A DNA stretch of 5,177 nucleotides, from assembly GCA_029859455.1 (NCBI GenBank), contig JAOUDE010000204.1, positions 1 through 5,177 of the forward strand, written 5' to 3'. The stretch is from Ignavibacteria bacterium (lineage in GTDB: Bacteria; Bacteroidota; Ignavibacteria; UBA10030; UBA6906). The translations under genes and the position numbers were made by a program. Positions 1 to 5,177 of the stretch are shown here, one piece after another; the stretch's first letter is position 1, and each line of letters opens with the position of its first letter. The notes beneath the pieces were generated by a model. That model saw nothing but the letters and a program-made list of their open reading frames with translations. It did not search any database and had not been told where the DNA came from.

Positions 1-330
1 CGCATCGTTGAAAATAAACTCGTTCTGTTTCGCCGTCATGGTCGGATAGATCGGCACGCCAACGCCACCCAGGAACACTGAAGCCATATCTGCCACCACC
101 CACTCAGGCCTGTTCTCAGCAATGATTGAGATCCTGTCACCCCGCCTGAACCCGAGCGAGGCGAGTCCGCACGCAAACCGGTCAACCATTCCCGCGAGCT
201 CTTTGTAGGAGATATCCCGATACCTGCCGTCGCGCTTCACTTTCATGACAGGCTTAGAGGAACCAAGAAACTTCGCCGTGATATTGCGGAACATTTCGGG
301 GATGGTAGAGAAATCGACGAGGACGGACAT
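1..330 (-). CDS. Long-chain acyl-CoA synthetase (AMP-forming), N-terminal part, cut by the window edge
   Basis: This is the first 110 residues of an adenylate-forming enzyme. Such enzymes activate a fatty acid with ATP to an acyl-AMP and transfer it to CoA, in the cytoplasm or at the inner membrane. The frame is open from the ATG at 330-328 to the left edge. Visible family features are an SYKEL segment (residues 41-45), a GLASLGFRRGDRISI block (55-69), AENRPEWVVADMA (71-83), and GGVGVPIYPTMT (88-99). This is the usual N-terminal order in long-chain acyl-CoA synthetases of the FadD/FAA1 type. The ATP-binding YTSGTTG-like motif and the C-terminal lid lie beyond the edge, so catalytic competence cannot be judged. 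No clear Shine-Dalgarno precedes the ATG, but no better in-frame start was seen in the few upstream codons checked. It follows the methyltransferase gene by 113 bases on the same strand, and an inverted repeat lies 28 bases upstream of the start. Substrate chain length is not predictable from this part. The family call is secure. Confidence 0.93.
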   Translation of the reverse strand, partial: MSVLVDFSTIPEMFRNITAKFLGSSKPVMKVKRDGRYRDISYKELAGMVDRFACGLASLGFRRGDRISIIAENRPEWVVADMASVFLGGVGVPIYPTMTAKQNEFIFNDA

Positions 331-357
331 GACGGTCAGGGAGTAAGTTGGACGGGA

Positions 358-387
358 TGAACGTAACTTAACGGATCGGTACGTTCA
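358..387. promoter_or_regulatory. Operator-like inverted repeat upstream of the acyl-CoA synthetase gene
   Basis: A perfect 8-bp inverted repeat, TGAACGTA (358-365) and TACGTTCA (380-387), is separated by 14 bases, so the half-site centres are 22 bp apart, about two helical turns. It lies 28 bases before the acyl-CoA synthetase start. No U-run follows on either strand, so a terminator is unlikely. The spacing suits a dimeric DNA-binding regulator; TetR- and GntR-family repressors often control fatty-acid genes, but no regulator is encoded here and the assignment is inference. A poor -35/-10 pair on the minus strand (TTGAAC, 17 bases, TACGTT) overlaps the repeat. Confidence 0.4.
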
Positions 388-415
388 AATGGTAGGGTAT
401 GGACAGATGAAATGC

Positions 416-437
416 AAACAGGCTTCCCCGCCTATCT
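416..437 (-). terminator. Weak hairpin just after the methyltransferase gene
   Basis: On the minus strand RNA, AGATAGGC (437-430) can pair with GCCTGTTT (423-416) around a GGGGAA loop. This gives an 8-bp stem with two G-U pairs, starting a few bases after the methyltransferase TAA. The U residues fall inside the stem rather than forming a clean tail, so it is at best a weak or partial terminator. It could reduce read-through into the acyl-CoA synthetase gene. Confidence 0.22.
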
Positions 438-443
438 TCTGGT

Positions 444-1412
444 TTAGTTGCCCGTCCTGCGGTGTCTGAAAAGAAAGACCAGTGTGGCTCCGTGTTCCGC
501 GCGAAAGATCCGGCTCCCTCCTGCAAGGGAAAGGGCTGTCAGAAACCCTGCACGCAGAATCCTGAACGGCCAGGCGAGGGCGGAAGATCCGCTGCGTCTT
601 GCCGAAAACTGTTCGCTCATGAGCGTATTGAACGGTGCATCAAAGGGGAGCTGTCTGCGGGCAAGGACTTCCAGGTTTGCCCGACTGCACAGCTGCTCCA
701 GTGTCTTTGCTGAGAAATGATTCAGATGCCGGGGCGTGTCGTATGCGATCCAGTTCTCGCCATAAGCTCCGGCATCGATTCCATTCACATTGGGCAAAGC
801 GATCAGAAGGAACCCGTCGTTCTTCAGGAGCATCGCCAGACGATGAACAGCCGCGATTGGATCATAGAGATGCTCCAGGACATGCCACAACGTAATGACG
901 TCATAGCCTCGGGCGTCTGCAGGCAGGGCTCCAAGATCCCCTGTGTATACGGTCAGACCGAGTGTCTTCCTTGCCCAGGACGACGCCGTCGCGTCCCGTT
1001 CCAGGCCGGTCACCTGCCAGCCCGCTCTCCCCAGTGTCGAAAGAAATTCTCCGGTTCCGCAACCGACATCGAGAAGCGTGCCCGGCCCTCTGGCTGTGCC
1101 TCCCCGCCAGAACCTCTCGACCAGCCTTCGCTTCCAGTGAAGATTGATCGTCCTGATCCGCCCGTAGATCCTGTTCACTGCGGAGCGGTCCTCCCTGGTG
1201 CTGGAAAACGGGAGGTATTCTTCATTCTGATAATACTTCTGGCTTTCCTCCTCTACCGGACGCGGGTTCAGATAGACCATCGAGCAGCCAGCACATCGGC
1301 AGAGCTGGAACAGTGCCGGACCGTCTGTGTTGAACCTGTCCGGAACTTCCCTGTGAAGGTCAGACTCAGCGCTGCCGCAAACCGGACAGGATGTCGATTC
1401 GAAATCAGCCAC
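444..1412 (-). CDS. Class I SAM-dependent methyltransferase with N-terminal zinc-ribbon-like cysteines
   Basis: A 322-residue methyltransferase predicted to move a methyl group from S-adenosylmethionine to an unknown acceptor. The N-terminus carries CPVCG (Cys9, Cys12) and CRCAGC (Cys38, Cys40, Cys43), a likely structural zinc ribbon. The Rossmann SAM site follows: motif I LLDVGCGTGEFL (113-124), the acidic ribose-binding Glu138 in VTGLERD, Asp159 in TGDLGALP, and the YDVITLWHVLEHLYDP strand/helix (170-185). ALPNVNG (205-211) and PRHLNHFS (227-234) are typical of the Methyltransf_23-like group often found in polysaccharide and lipid loci. A hydrophobic stretch at about 279-299 may touch the membrane. 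The start is GTG at 1412-1410, preceded by GGGTGA six bases upstream. It overlaps the upstream glycosyltransferase stop by 8 bases, which implies translational coupling. Methylation of a sugar or glycolipid made by that neighbour is inferred from context. The fold is certain, the substrate is not. Confidence 0.92.
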   Translation of the reverse strand: MADFESTSCPVCGSAESDLHREVPDRFNTDGPALFQLCRCAGCSMVYLNPRPVEEESQKYYQNEEYLPFSSTREDRSAVNRIYGRIRTINLHWKRRLVERFWRGGTARGPGTLLDVGCGTGEFLSTLGRAGWQVTGLERDATASSWARKTLGLTVYTGDLGALPADARGYDVITLWHVLEHLYDPIAAVHRLAMLLKNDGFLLIALPNVNGIDAGAYGENWIAYDTPRHLNHFSAKTLEQLCSRANLEVLARRQLPFDAPFNTLMSEQFSARRSGSSALAWPFRILRAGFLTALSLAGGSRIFRAEHGATLVFLFRHRRTGN

Positions 1413-2520
1413 GAAAATTCACCCGGGTTCCGGGAAGGTCGGCATAAGTCCTGCGCTGAAAAAGAAAGTACTGCAACACCACGCTTCGGGGATAGAGAGC
1501 CTTTTGCGCCACATCCCTCCGCAGATCCGGAGATCGCTTCCTGAGGGTGCGTGGGAGTTGAAGGAGGGTCTGGAGAATCGAACGCAGAATGGCGAACGCA
1601 TTGAGCGGCTGGAATAGCAGAAGTCGGTAGACCACCGCGACGCTGTCCAGAACCATCCGAACCGGCATCACGGCAAGCAGAGTCGGAAGCGGGAGGTTCT
1701 TGATCATCATCATCAGGCTGTTTCTGTGGTTCAGGAGTACCTTCAGAGGCGTATCCGCCGAGAGGGTCGACCCGGCATCGTGCCGTGCCACCGCGCCGGG
1801 AACCGACACGCTCCGGTATCCTCTGTTGCGAAGTCGCCACTGGAGGTCAATTTCCTCCATATGAGCAAAGAAATCAGTATCGAAAAGCCCGGCATCCAGC
1901 ACGAGGGAACTTCTGACGAGGCAACACGCCCCGCTGGCCCAGAAGATCTCGGCCGGCTCGTCATACTGGCCGGAATCCTCTTCACAGGTATCGAACATCC
2001 TCCCTCTGCAAAACGGGAAGCCATAGCGGTCCATTTCGCCTCCCGCTGCCCCCGCGTAGTCAAACTTACCTGGTTCCTTAATGGAAAGGATCTTCGGCTG
2101 GCATGCAGCGATCGTCTGGTCCGCCTGCATCGTGATGATCAACTTCTCCAGTAATCCCTCCGTGACAAGCGCATCGTCATTCAATAGCAGGGCAAACTCA
2201 CCTCTGGCATGCCTCAGACCAAGGTTGCAGCCGCCGGCGTAGCCCAGATTCGATTCCGAGCGAATCACGGTGACATCGGGGAACTTTCTGGAGGCAGGAC
2301 CCACACTCCCGTCGGTCGAACCGTTGTCGATCAGCAGAACCTCGCTCGGCTGATATGTGAGCGCTTTCAATGATTCCAGACACCTGAAGAGAATTTCTTT
2401 TCCCTTCCAGTGCGGAATGATGACGGAAACAATTGGGAAATCTTTTGAGGTGCCTGCCTGGGGAGTCATAACCGGTTTTGTGAACGGAATATAGGATCGC
2501 CCCGACCAACATGCAAGCAT
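1405..2520 (-). CDS. Family 2 glycosyltransferase (rhamnosyltransferase-like)
   Basis: A 371-residue GT-A fold inverting glycosyltransferase, expected to transfer a nucleotide-activated sugar onto a growing surface glycan at the cytoplasmic face of the membrane. Family signatures in order are VSVIIP (31-36), LIDNGSTDGS (63-72), NLGYAGGCNLGL (91-102), the metal-binding DXD-like LLLNDDA (111-117), ASGACCLVR (195-203), the catalytic-base region HMEEIDLQWRLRNRGY (220-235), His247 in RHDAGS, and NHRNSL (264-269). This pattern is that of WbbL/rhamnosyltransferase-like GT2 enzymes, but the donor cannot be read from sequence. The hydrophobic and basic C-terminal part (about 277-328) suggests membrane association. 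The start at 2520 has GGTGA six bases upstream, the same arrangement as the next gene. An alternative ATG at 2469 (residue 18) fits the usual short N-terminus of the family better but has no visible ribosome site. It is the first gene seen in a minus-strand unit with the methyltransferase. Confidence 0.93.
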   Translation of the reverse strand: MLACWSGRSYIPFTKPVMTPQAGTSKDFPIVSVIIPHWKGKEILFRCLESLKALTYQPSEVLLIDNGSTDGSVGPASRKFPDVTVIRSESNLGYAGGCNLGLRHARGEFALLLNDDALVTEGLLEKLIITMQADQTIAACQPKILSIKEPGKFDYAGAAGGEMDRYGFPFCRGRMFDTCEEDSGQYDEPAEIFWASGACCLVRSSLVLDAGLFDTDFFAHMEEIDLQWRLRNRGYRSVSVPGAVARHDAGSTLSADTPLKVLLNHRNSLMMMIKNLPLPTLLAVMPVRMVLDSVAVVYRLLLFQPLNAFAILRSILQTLLQLPRTLRKRSPDLRRDVAQKALYPRSVVLQYFLFQRRTYADLPGTRVNFRG

Positions 2521-2615
2521 GCCGCGTCACCAACATCTCTGTTCGTGCCGCCGGATTTTTTTCTTACCTAACTTCTTGCCGTGCATCAGGAAATCCGATT
2601 CGCAGAATTTTCTTC

Positions 2616-2644
2616 TTGACTTCACCCGATGGCGATTGTATATT
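2616..2644 (+). promoter_or_regulatory. Near-consensus sigma70-type promoter for the nrdJ leader
   Basis: TTGACT (2616-2621) and TATATT (2639-2644) each match the sigma70 consensus at 5 of 6 positions and are exactly 17 bases apart. Transcription would begin near 2651, leaving about 284 nt of untranslated RNA before the nrdJ ATG. The -10 is also close to the Bacteroidota-type TAnnTTTG. On the opposite strand a TACAAT (2640-2635) overlaps this -10 and could belong to a divergent promoter for the glycosyltransferase, but it has no good -35. Bases 2521-2615 show no gene. Confidence 0.6.
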
Positions 2645-2650
2645 TCGAGC

Positions 2651-2934
2651 CGTCTTTTCTGGTTGAGCCTCGACAAGGACAGGAACTATCGGAAGGAACA
2701 TGATAGAGCCGATGACATTGCCTCCCAGCTTTCACTTGTCCGATACTGAATGAACCATTTGATATCAATTACCCCGTTGCACGTAACGAACGTCCAGGCA
2801 ATCAGTTACAGTTCGTGAGGCCCCAAGCCCCCTCTCGGGTCAGAGACGGGGCTTCGTCGTCTCTGGACCTGACGAAGGCAACTTGAATGCCCGGAACTAT
2901 TTGAATAACTTACAATCAGCAAGAGGAATCATCG
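2651..2934 (+). ncRNA. Structured 5' leader of nrdJ, candidate cis-regulatory RNA
   Basis: No convincing protein gene lies here, but perfect inverted repeats are dense. In the 5' part: GACAAG/CTTGTC (2672-2677, 2735-2740), TATCGGA/TCCGATA (2687-2693, 2739-2745), ATTGCCT/AGGCAAT (2717-2723, 2796-2802) and ACGAAC/GTTCGT (2786-2791, 2811-2816). The 3' part (2825-2877) has the strongest set. Stem A is AAGCCCC/GGGGCTT (2825-2831, 2848-2854). Stem B is CAGAGAC/GTCTCTG (2841-2847, 2859-2865), extendable outward past a one-base bulge to 2835 and 2872. Stem C is CTTCGTC/GACGAAG (2852-2858, 2871-2877). A and B interleave as an H-type pseudoknot; C excludes both. None ends in a long U-run. A regulatory leader for the B12-dependent reductase is the likeliest reading. 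A free small RNA ending near 2860 is possible. The cobalamin riboswitch core was not recognised. Confidence 0.5.
2922..2927 (+). promoter_or_regulatory. Ribosome binding site deciding the nrdJ start
   Basis: AGAGGA ends 7 bases before the ATG at 2935, a good Shine-Dalgarno placement. A second candidate, AGGA at 2978-2981, sits 10 bases before an in-frame ATG at 2992 (codon 20). The upstream site is the better spaced and is preferred, but initiation at codon 20 would lose only a low-complexity basic segment. Confidence 0.55.
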
Positions 2935-5177
2935 ATGGCAGGAAAGGGATCCCCCACCACCTCCGTAACCCGCAAGAAGGAAGCTGGGTCAATGGCAGAA
3001 GACTCAAAAAAGATGAATGATGTGGTTCTCGACAAGGCGCTTGATTGCCGGGACTACTATGGCGACAACGATCTTGCCGCGGATGTCCTGAGATCCAAGT
3101 ATCTGGCGCCTACCGAGCAGGGACCGATGCATTTGTGGGACCGGATGGCAAAGGCGATCGCCTCGGTCGAAGGGAAGGACAAAGAGAAGTGGTACAACCA
3201 GTTCCTCGACCTGCTGTTCGACTTCAAGTTTGTCCCGGGTGGACGGGTGATGCATGGTGCAGGCCGCGAGGATGCGCGCCGAAGGCCGACACTTTCGAAC
3301 TGCTACGTGATTCCGATCGAAGAAGACAGCCTCGAAGGGATCTACCGCTGCCTCCAGGAATCGGCCATGGTCTACAGAACCGGTGGTGGTGTCGGGACGG
3401 ACCTCACCAGCCTTCGGCCACAGGGTGCACCTGTGAATGCCACAATCGATTATTCTCCCGGCGCTACGGCGTTCATGAATCTCTTCAGCGAGAGCACGAA
3501 CACCGTTTCGCAGGCCGGACGACGCGGAGCCCTGATGTTGACACTTCAGGTCGATCATCCGGATATTGAGCGCTTTATTACAATCAAGAACGACCCGCGT
3601 CGAATCAAAGTTCAGCATGCGAACATCAGCGTTCTGATCACCCACGAGTTCATGAAAGCGGTTATCGATGACACCGATTTCCCTCTCCGGTGGGGCGGCA
3701 AGGTCTATCGGACGGTCAACGCGAAGGAACTCTGGTTCAAGATCATCAAGAATGCTCATGCATCGGCCGAACCCGGAATTATCTTCTGGGACACGATGAA
3801 GGATTATCACAATGTGGAGTACGCAAACCCGCTGACGAGCACCAATCCATGCGGTGAGCAGCCCCTTGCATCGTATACTGCTTGTAACCTTGGAAACCTG
3901 AATCTGAGCAGATTCGTCGATGAAGACGGGTCATTCCGGTATGATGACCTCGCAGCAAGCACCCGCGTTGCCACCCGGTTCATGGATAACATCATCGACT
4001 ACAACATGGAGAACCATGCGTTGCCGAAAATCCGTGAGGCGGTCGCTTCCGATCGCCGGATCGGGCTCGGCATCACAGGTCTTGCGGATGCTCTCGTGAT
4101 GATGAAAATCAAGTATGATTCCAAGAAGGCGCTCGAGGTTGTCGACAAGATGATGAACGTCATCCGCGATGAGTCATACAAGACCTCGGTGAGCCTGGCA
4201 AGGGAAAAAGGTGCGTTTCCTCTGTTCGAATGGGAAGGGTATTCGCAGAGCAAGTTCGTACAGAAGCTTCCGGAAGAAATCCAGTCCGCCATCCGTGAGC
4301 ATGGAATCAGAAACAGTACGGTCATCACGGTTCCTCCCGTCGGTACGGGCTCCATCGTTGCGCAGACCAGCTCCGGCATCGAGCCGATCTTCTGCACAAG
4401 CTACCGTCGGAGGGTCAAGAACCATGATGGCGACACCTTCACCGAATACAAGGTGTATCATCCTCTGATCAAGAAACTCTTCGGCGGCGACGAGGATCTT
4501 CCGGAGTATGTTGTGACCGCCCATGATATCAACCCGTACTTCAGGGTCGAAATGCAGGGCGTCATCCAGAAATATGTGGACAGCAGCATTTCATCCACGG
4601 TCAACCTTCCGGAAGATGTCACTGTCGAAACGGTCGCTGACATCTATATGACCGCGTACAAAGCCGGGCTGAAGGGAATCACGGTGTATCGCGAAGGAAG
4701 CCGGGAGGGTATTCTTCAGACCGAGGAATTTGCGAAGAAGAAAGGAACAGCAGAAAAGGCGCCGGCCGCGGAACCTGGTGAAGAACGAAGCCCGAAGGGT
4801 CCCCGTCAGCGTCCCCGCGTAACAACCGGTTTCACGGAACGGATCAAGACCGGTGAAGGGTATCTCTACGTCACCATCAATGAGGATGAGCACGGACTCT
4901 GCGAGGTCTTCACCACCATCGGAAAGGCAGGAGGCAACGCAGCCGCCCAATCTGAAGCGATCAGCCGGTTGATCTCCCTCGCCCTCCGCTCCGGGATCGA
5001 ACCGCGGGAGCTGATCAAACAGCTGAAAGGGATCCTCGGCCCGATGCCTGTATGGGACAACGGGACTCAGATTCTCTCAACGCCGGATGCCATCGCGAAA
5101 GCAATGGAGCGGTTTATCGAACACCGGGAGAGTGCCGGAAAGACAGTTGAGAAAAAAGGGCCGCCGGCAAAGGAGGC
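2935..5177 (+). CDS. nrdJ: Adenosylcobalamin-dependent (class II) ribonucleoside-diphosphate reductase, C-terminus beyond the window
   Basis: 747 complete codons are visible, open at the right edge. The enzyme makes deoxyribonucleotides from ribonucleotides in the cytoplasm, using a 5'-deoxyadenosyl radical from coenzyme B12, so it needs neither oxygen nor a separate radical subunit. Cys306 in NPCGE (304-308) is the thiyl-radical residue, with Asn304 and Glu308 as partners. Cys123 (SNCYVIP) and Cys317 (TACNLGNLNL) form the redox pair. The 11-residue spacing from Cys306 to Cys317 matches, from memory, that of the Thermotoga maritima enzyme. Further barrel landmarks are RTGGGVGTDL (148-157), PPVGTGS (467-473), SSTVNLP (553-559) and GITVYREGSR (581-590). 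A charged Lys/Glu/Pro/Ala linker (about 603-631) leads to a TSCPD-type domain (about 632-702). The C-terminal cysteine tail that re-reduces the active site should lie further right. No ATP-cone is evident at the N-terminus, which is a short basic segment (1-27). It is divergent from the glycosyltransferase and is preceded by a structured leader. Confidence 0.97.
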   Translation, partial: MAGKGSPTTSVTRKKEAGSMAEDSKKMNDVVLDKALDCRDYYGDNDLAADVLRSKYLAPTEQGPMHLWDRMAKAIASVEGKDKEKWYNQFLDLLFDFKFVPGGRVMHGAGREDARRRPTLSNCYVIPIEEDSLEGIYRCLQESAMVYRTGGGVGTDLTSLRPQGAPVNATIDYSPGATAFMNLFSESTNTVSQAGRRGALMLTLQVDHPDIERFITIKNDPRRIKVQHANISVLITHEFMKAVIDDTDFPLRWGGKVYRTVNAKELWFKIIKNAHASAEPGIIFWDTMKDYHNVEYANPLTSTNPCGEQPLASYTACNLGNLNLSRFVDEDGSFRYDDLAASTRVATRFMDNIIDYNMENHALPKIREAVASDRRIGLGITGLADALVMMKIKYDSKKALEVVDKMMNVIRDESYKTSVSLAREKGAFPLFEWEGYSQSKFVQKLPEEIQSAIREHGIRNSTVITVPPVGTGSIVAQTSSGIEPIFCTSYRRRVKNHDGDTFTEYKVYHPLIKKLFGGDEDLPEYVVTAHDINPYFRVEMQGVIQKYVDSSISSTVNLPEDVTVETVADIYMTAYKAGLKGITVYREGSREGILQTEEFAKKKGTAEKAPAAEPGEERSPKGPRQRPRVTTGFTERIKTGEGYLYVTINEDEHGLCEVFTTIGKAGGNAAAQSEAISRLISLALRSGIEPRELIKQLKGILGPMPVWDNGTQILSTPDAIAKAMERFIEHRESAGKTVEKKGPPAKE

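Noticed and set aside
717..1544. 275-codon plus-strand open frame across the methyltransferase and glycosyltransferase genes
   Set aside because: It is antisense to two well-supported genes, crosses their junction, and has a Pro/Arg/Ser-rich translation without family features.
1268..1840. 190-codon minus-strand frame overlapping both genes
   Set aside because: Same strand but wrong frame relative to the glycosyltransferase and methyltransferase; low-complexity translation.
2551..2562. Run of seven T after GC-rich sequence as a plus-strand terminator
   Set aside because: The preceding GCCGC elements are direct, not inverted, repeats, so no stem forms. There is also no plus-strand gene upstream to terminate.
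2686..2706. SRP-RNA-like GGAAGGAA loop in a small hairpin (CTATC/GATAG)
   Set aside because: The tetraloop and GGAAGGAA resemble the 4.5S apical loop, but the essential AGCAG internal loop is absent (AACAT instead) and the flanking stems do not match.
2519..2749. 76-codon plus-strand frame in the intergenic region
   Set aside because: It runs through the predicted promoter, has no ribosome site and no recognisable features, and would be mostly upstream of the transcription start.
2759..2768. TTGATATCAA palindrome as an NrdR box
   Set aside because: It lacks the ACAC...GTGT flanks of NrdR boxes, occurs once rather than as a pair, and lies over 100 bases downstream of the predicted transcription start.
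2651..2934. Classical cobalamin riboswitch upstream of a B12-dependent enzyme
   Set aside because: I could not find the conserved B12-box-type core (GCCACTG or the AGCCAGGAGACC-like segment). A covariance-model search would settle it.
3004..3810. 268-codon open frame on the minus strand inside nrdJ
   Set aside because: It is antisense to a frame encoding all class II reductase motifs, and its translation has no recognisable domain. It is a codon-bias shadow.

Overview
The window is a bacterial chromosomal segment of moderate GC content (mid-50s percent by eye). It carries three genes on the minus strand and one on the plus strand, separated by a structured 414-base intergenic region. The O-antigen/exopolysaccharide-type glycosyltransferase and the E. 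coli-like -35/-10 promoter fit a Gram-negative bacterium, but nothing here fixes the phylum.

Minus strand, in transcription order: (i) a family-2 glycosyltransferase (2520 to 1405); (ii) a class I SAM-dependent methyltransferase with an N-terminal zinc-ribbon-like cysteine cluster (1412 to 444), whose GTG start overlaps the glycosyltransferase stop by 8 bases; (iii) after a 113-base gap holding an 8-bp inverted repeat, the N-terminal 110 residues of a long-chain acyl-CoA synthetase (AMP-forming) that runs off the left edge. The first two genes look like a translationally coupled pair acting on a surface polysaccharide. The acyl-CoA synthetase may be read from the same transcript or from its own promoter.

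Plus strand: a near-consensus sigma70-type promoter (2616-2644) points at an adenosylcobalamin-dependent (class II) ribonucleotide reductase, nrdJ, which starts at 2935 and is still open at the right edge. All expected catalytic residues in the visible part are present: thiyl-radical Cys306 with Asn304 and Glu308, and the redox pair Cys123/Cys317. The C-terminal cysteine tail lies outside the window.

The most interesting stretch is the roughly 284-nt untranslated leader between that promoter and nrdJ. Its 3' part (2825-2877) contains three strong inverted repeats that overlap each other. Two can coexist as an H-type pseudoknot and the third competes with both. This is the architecture expected of a cis-regulatory RNA, and it sits directly upstream of a cofactor-dependent nucleotide-metabolism enzyme.
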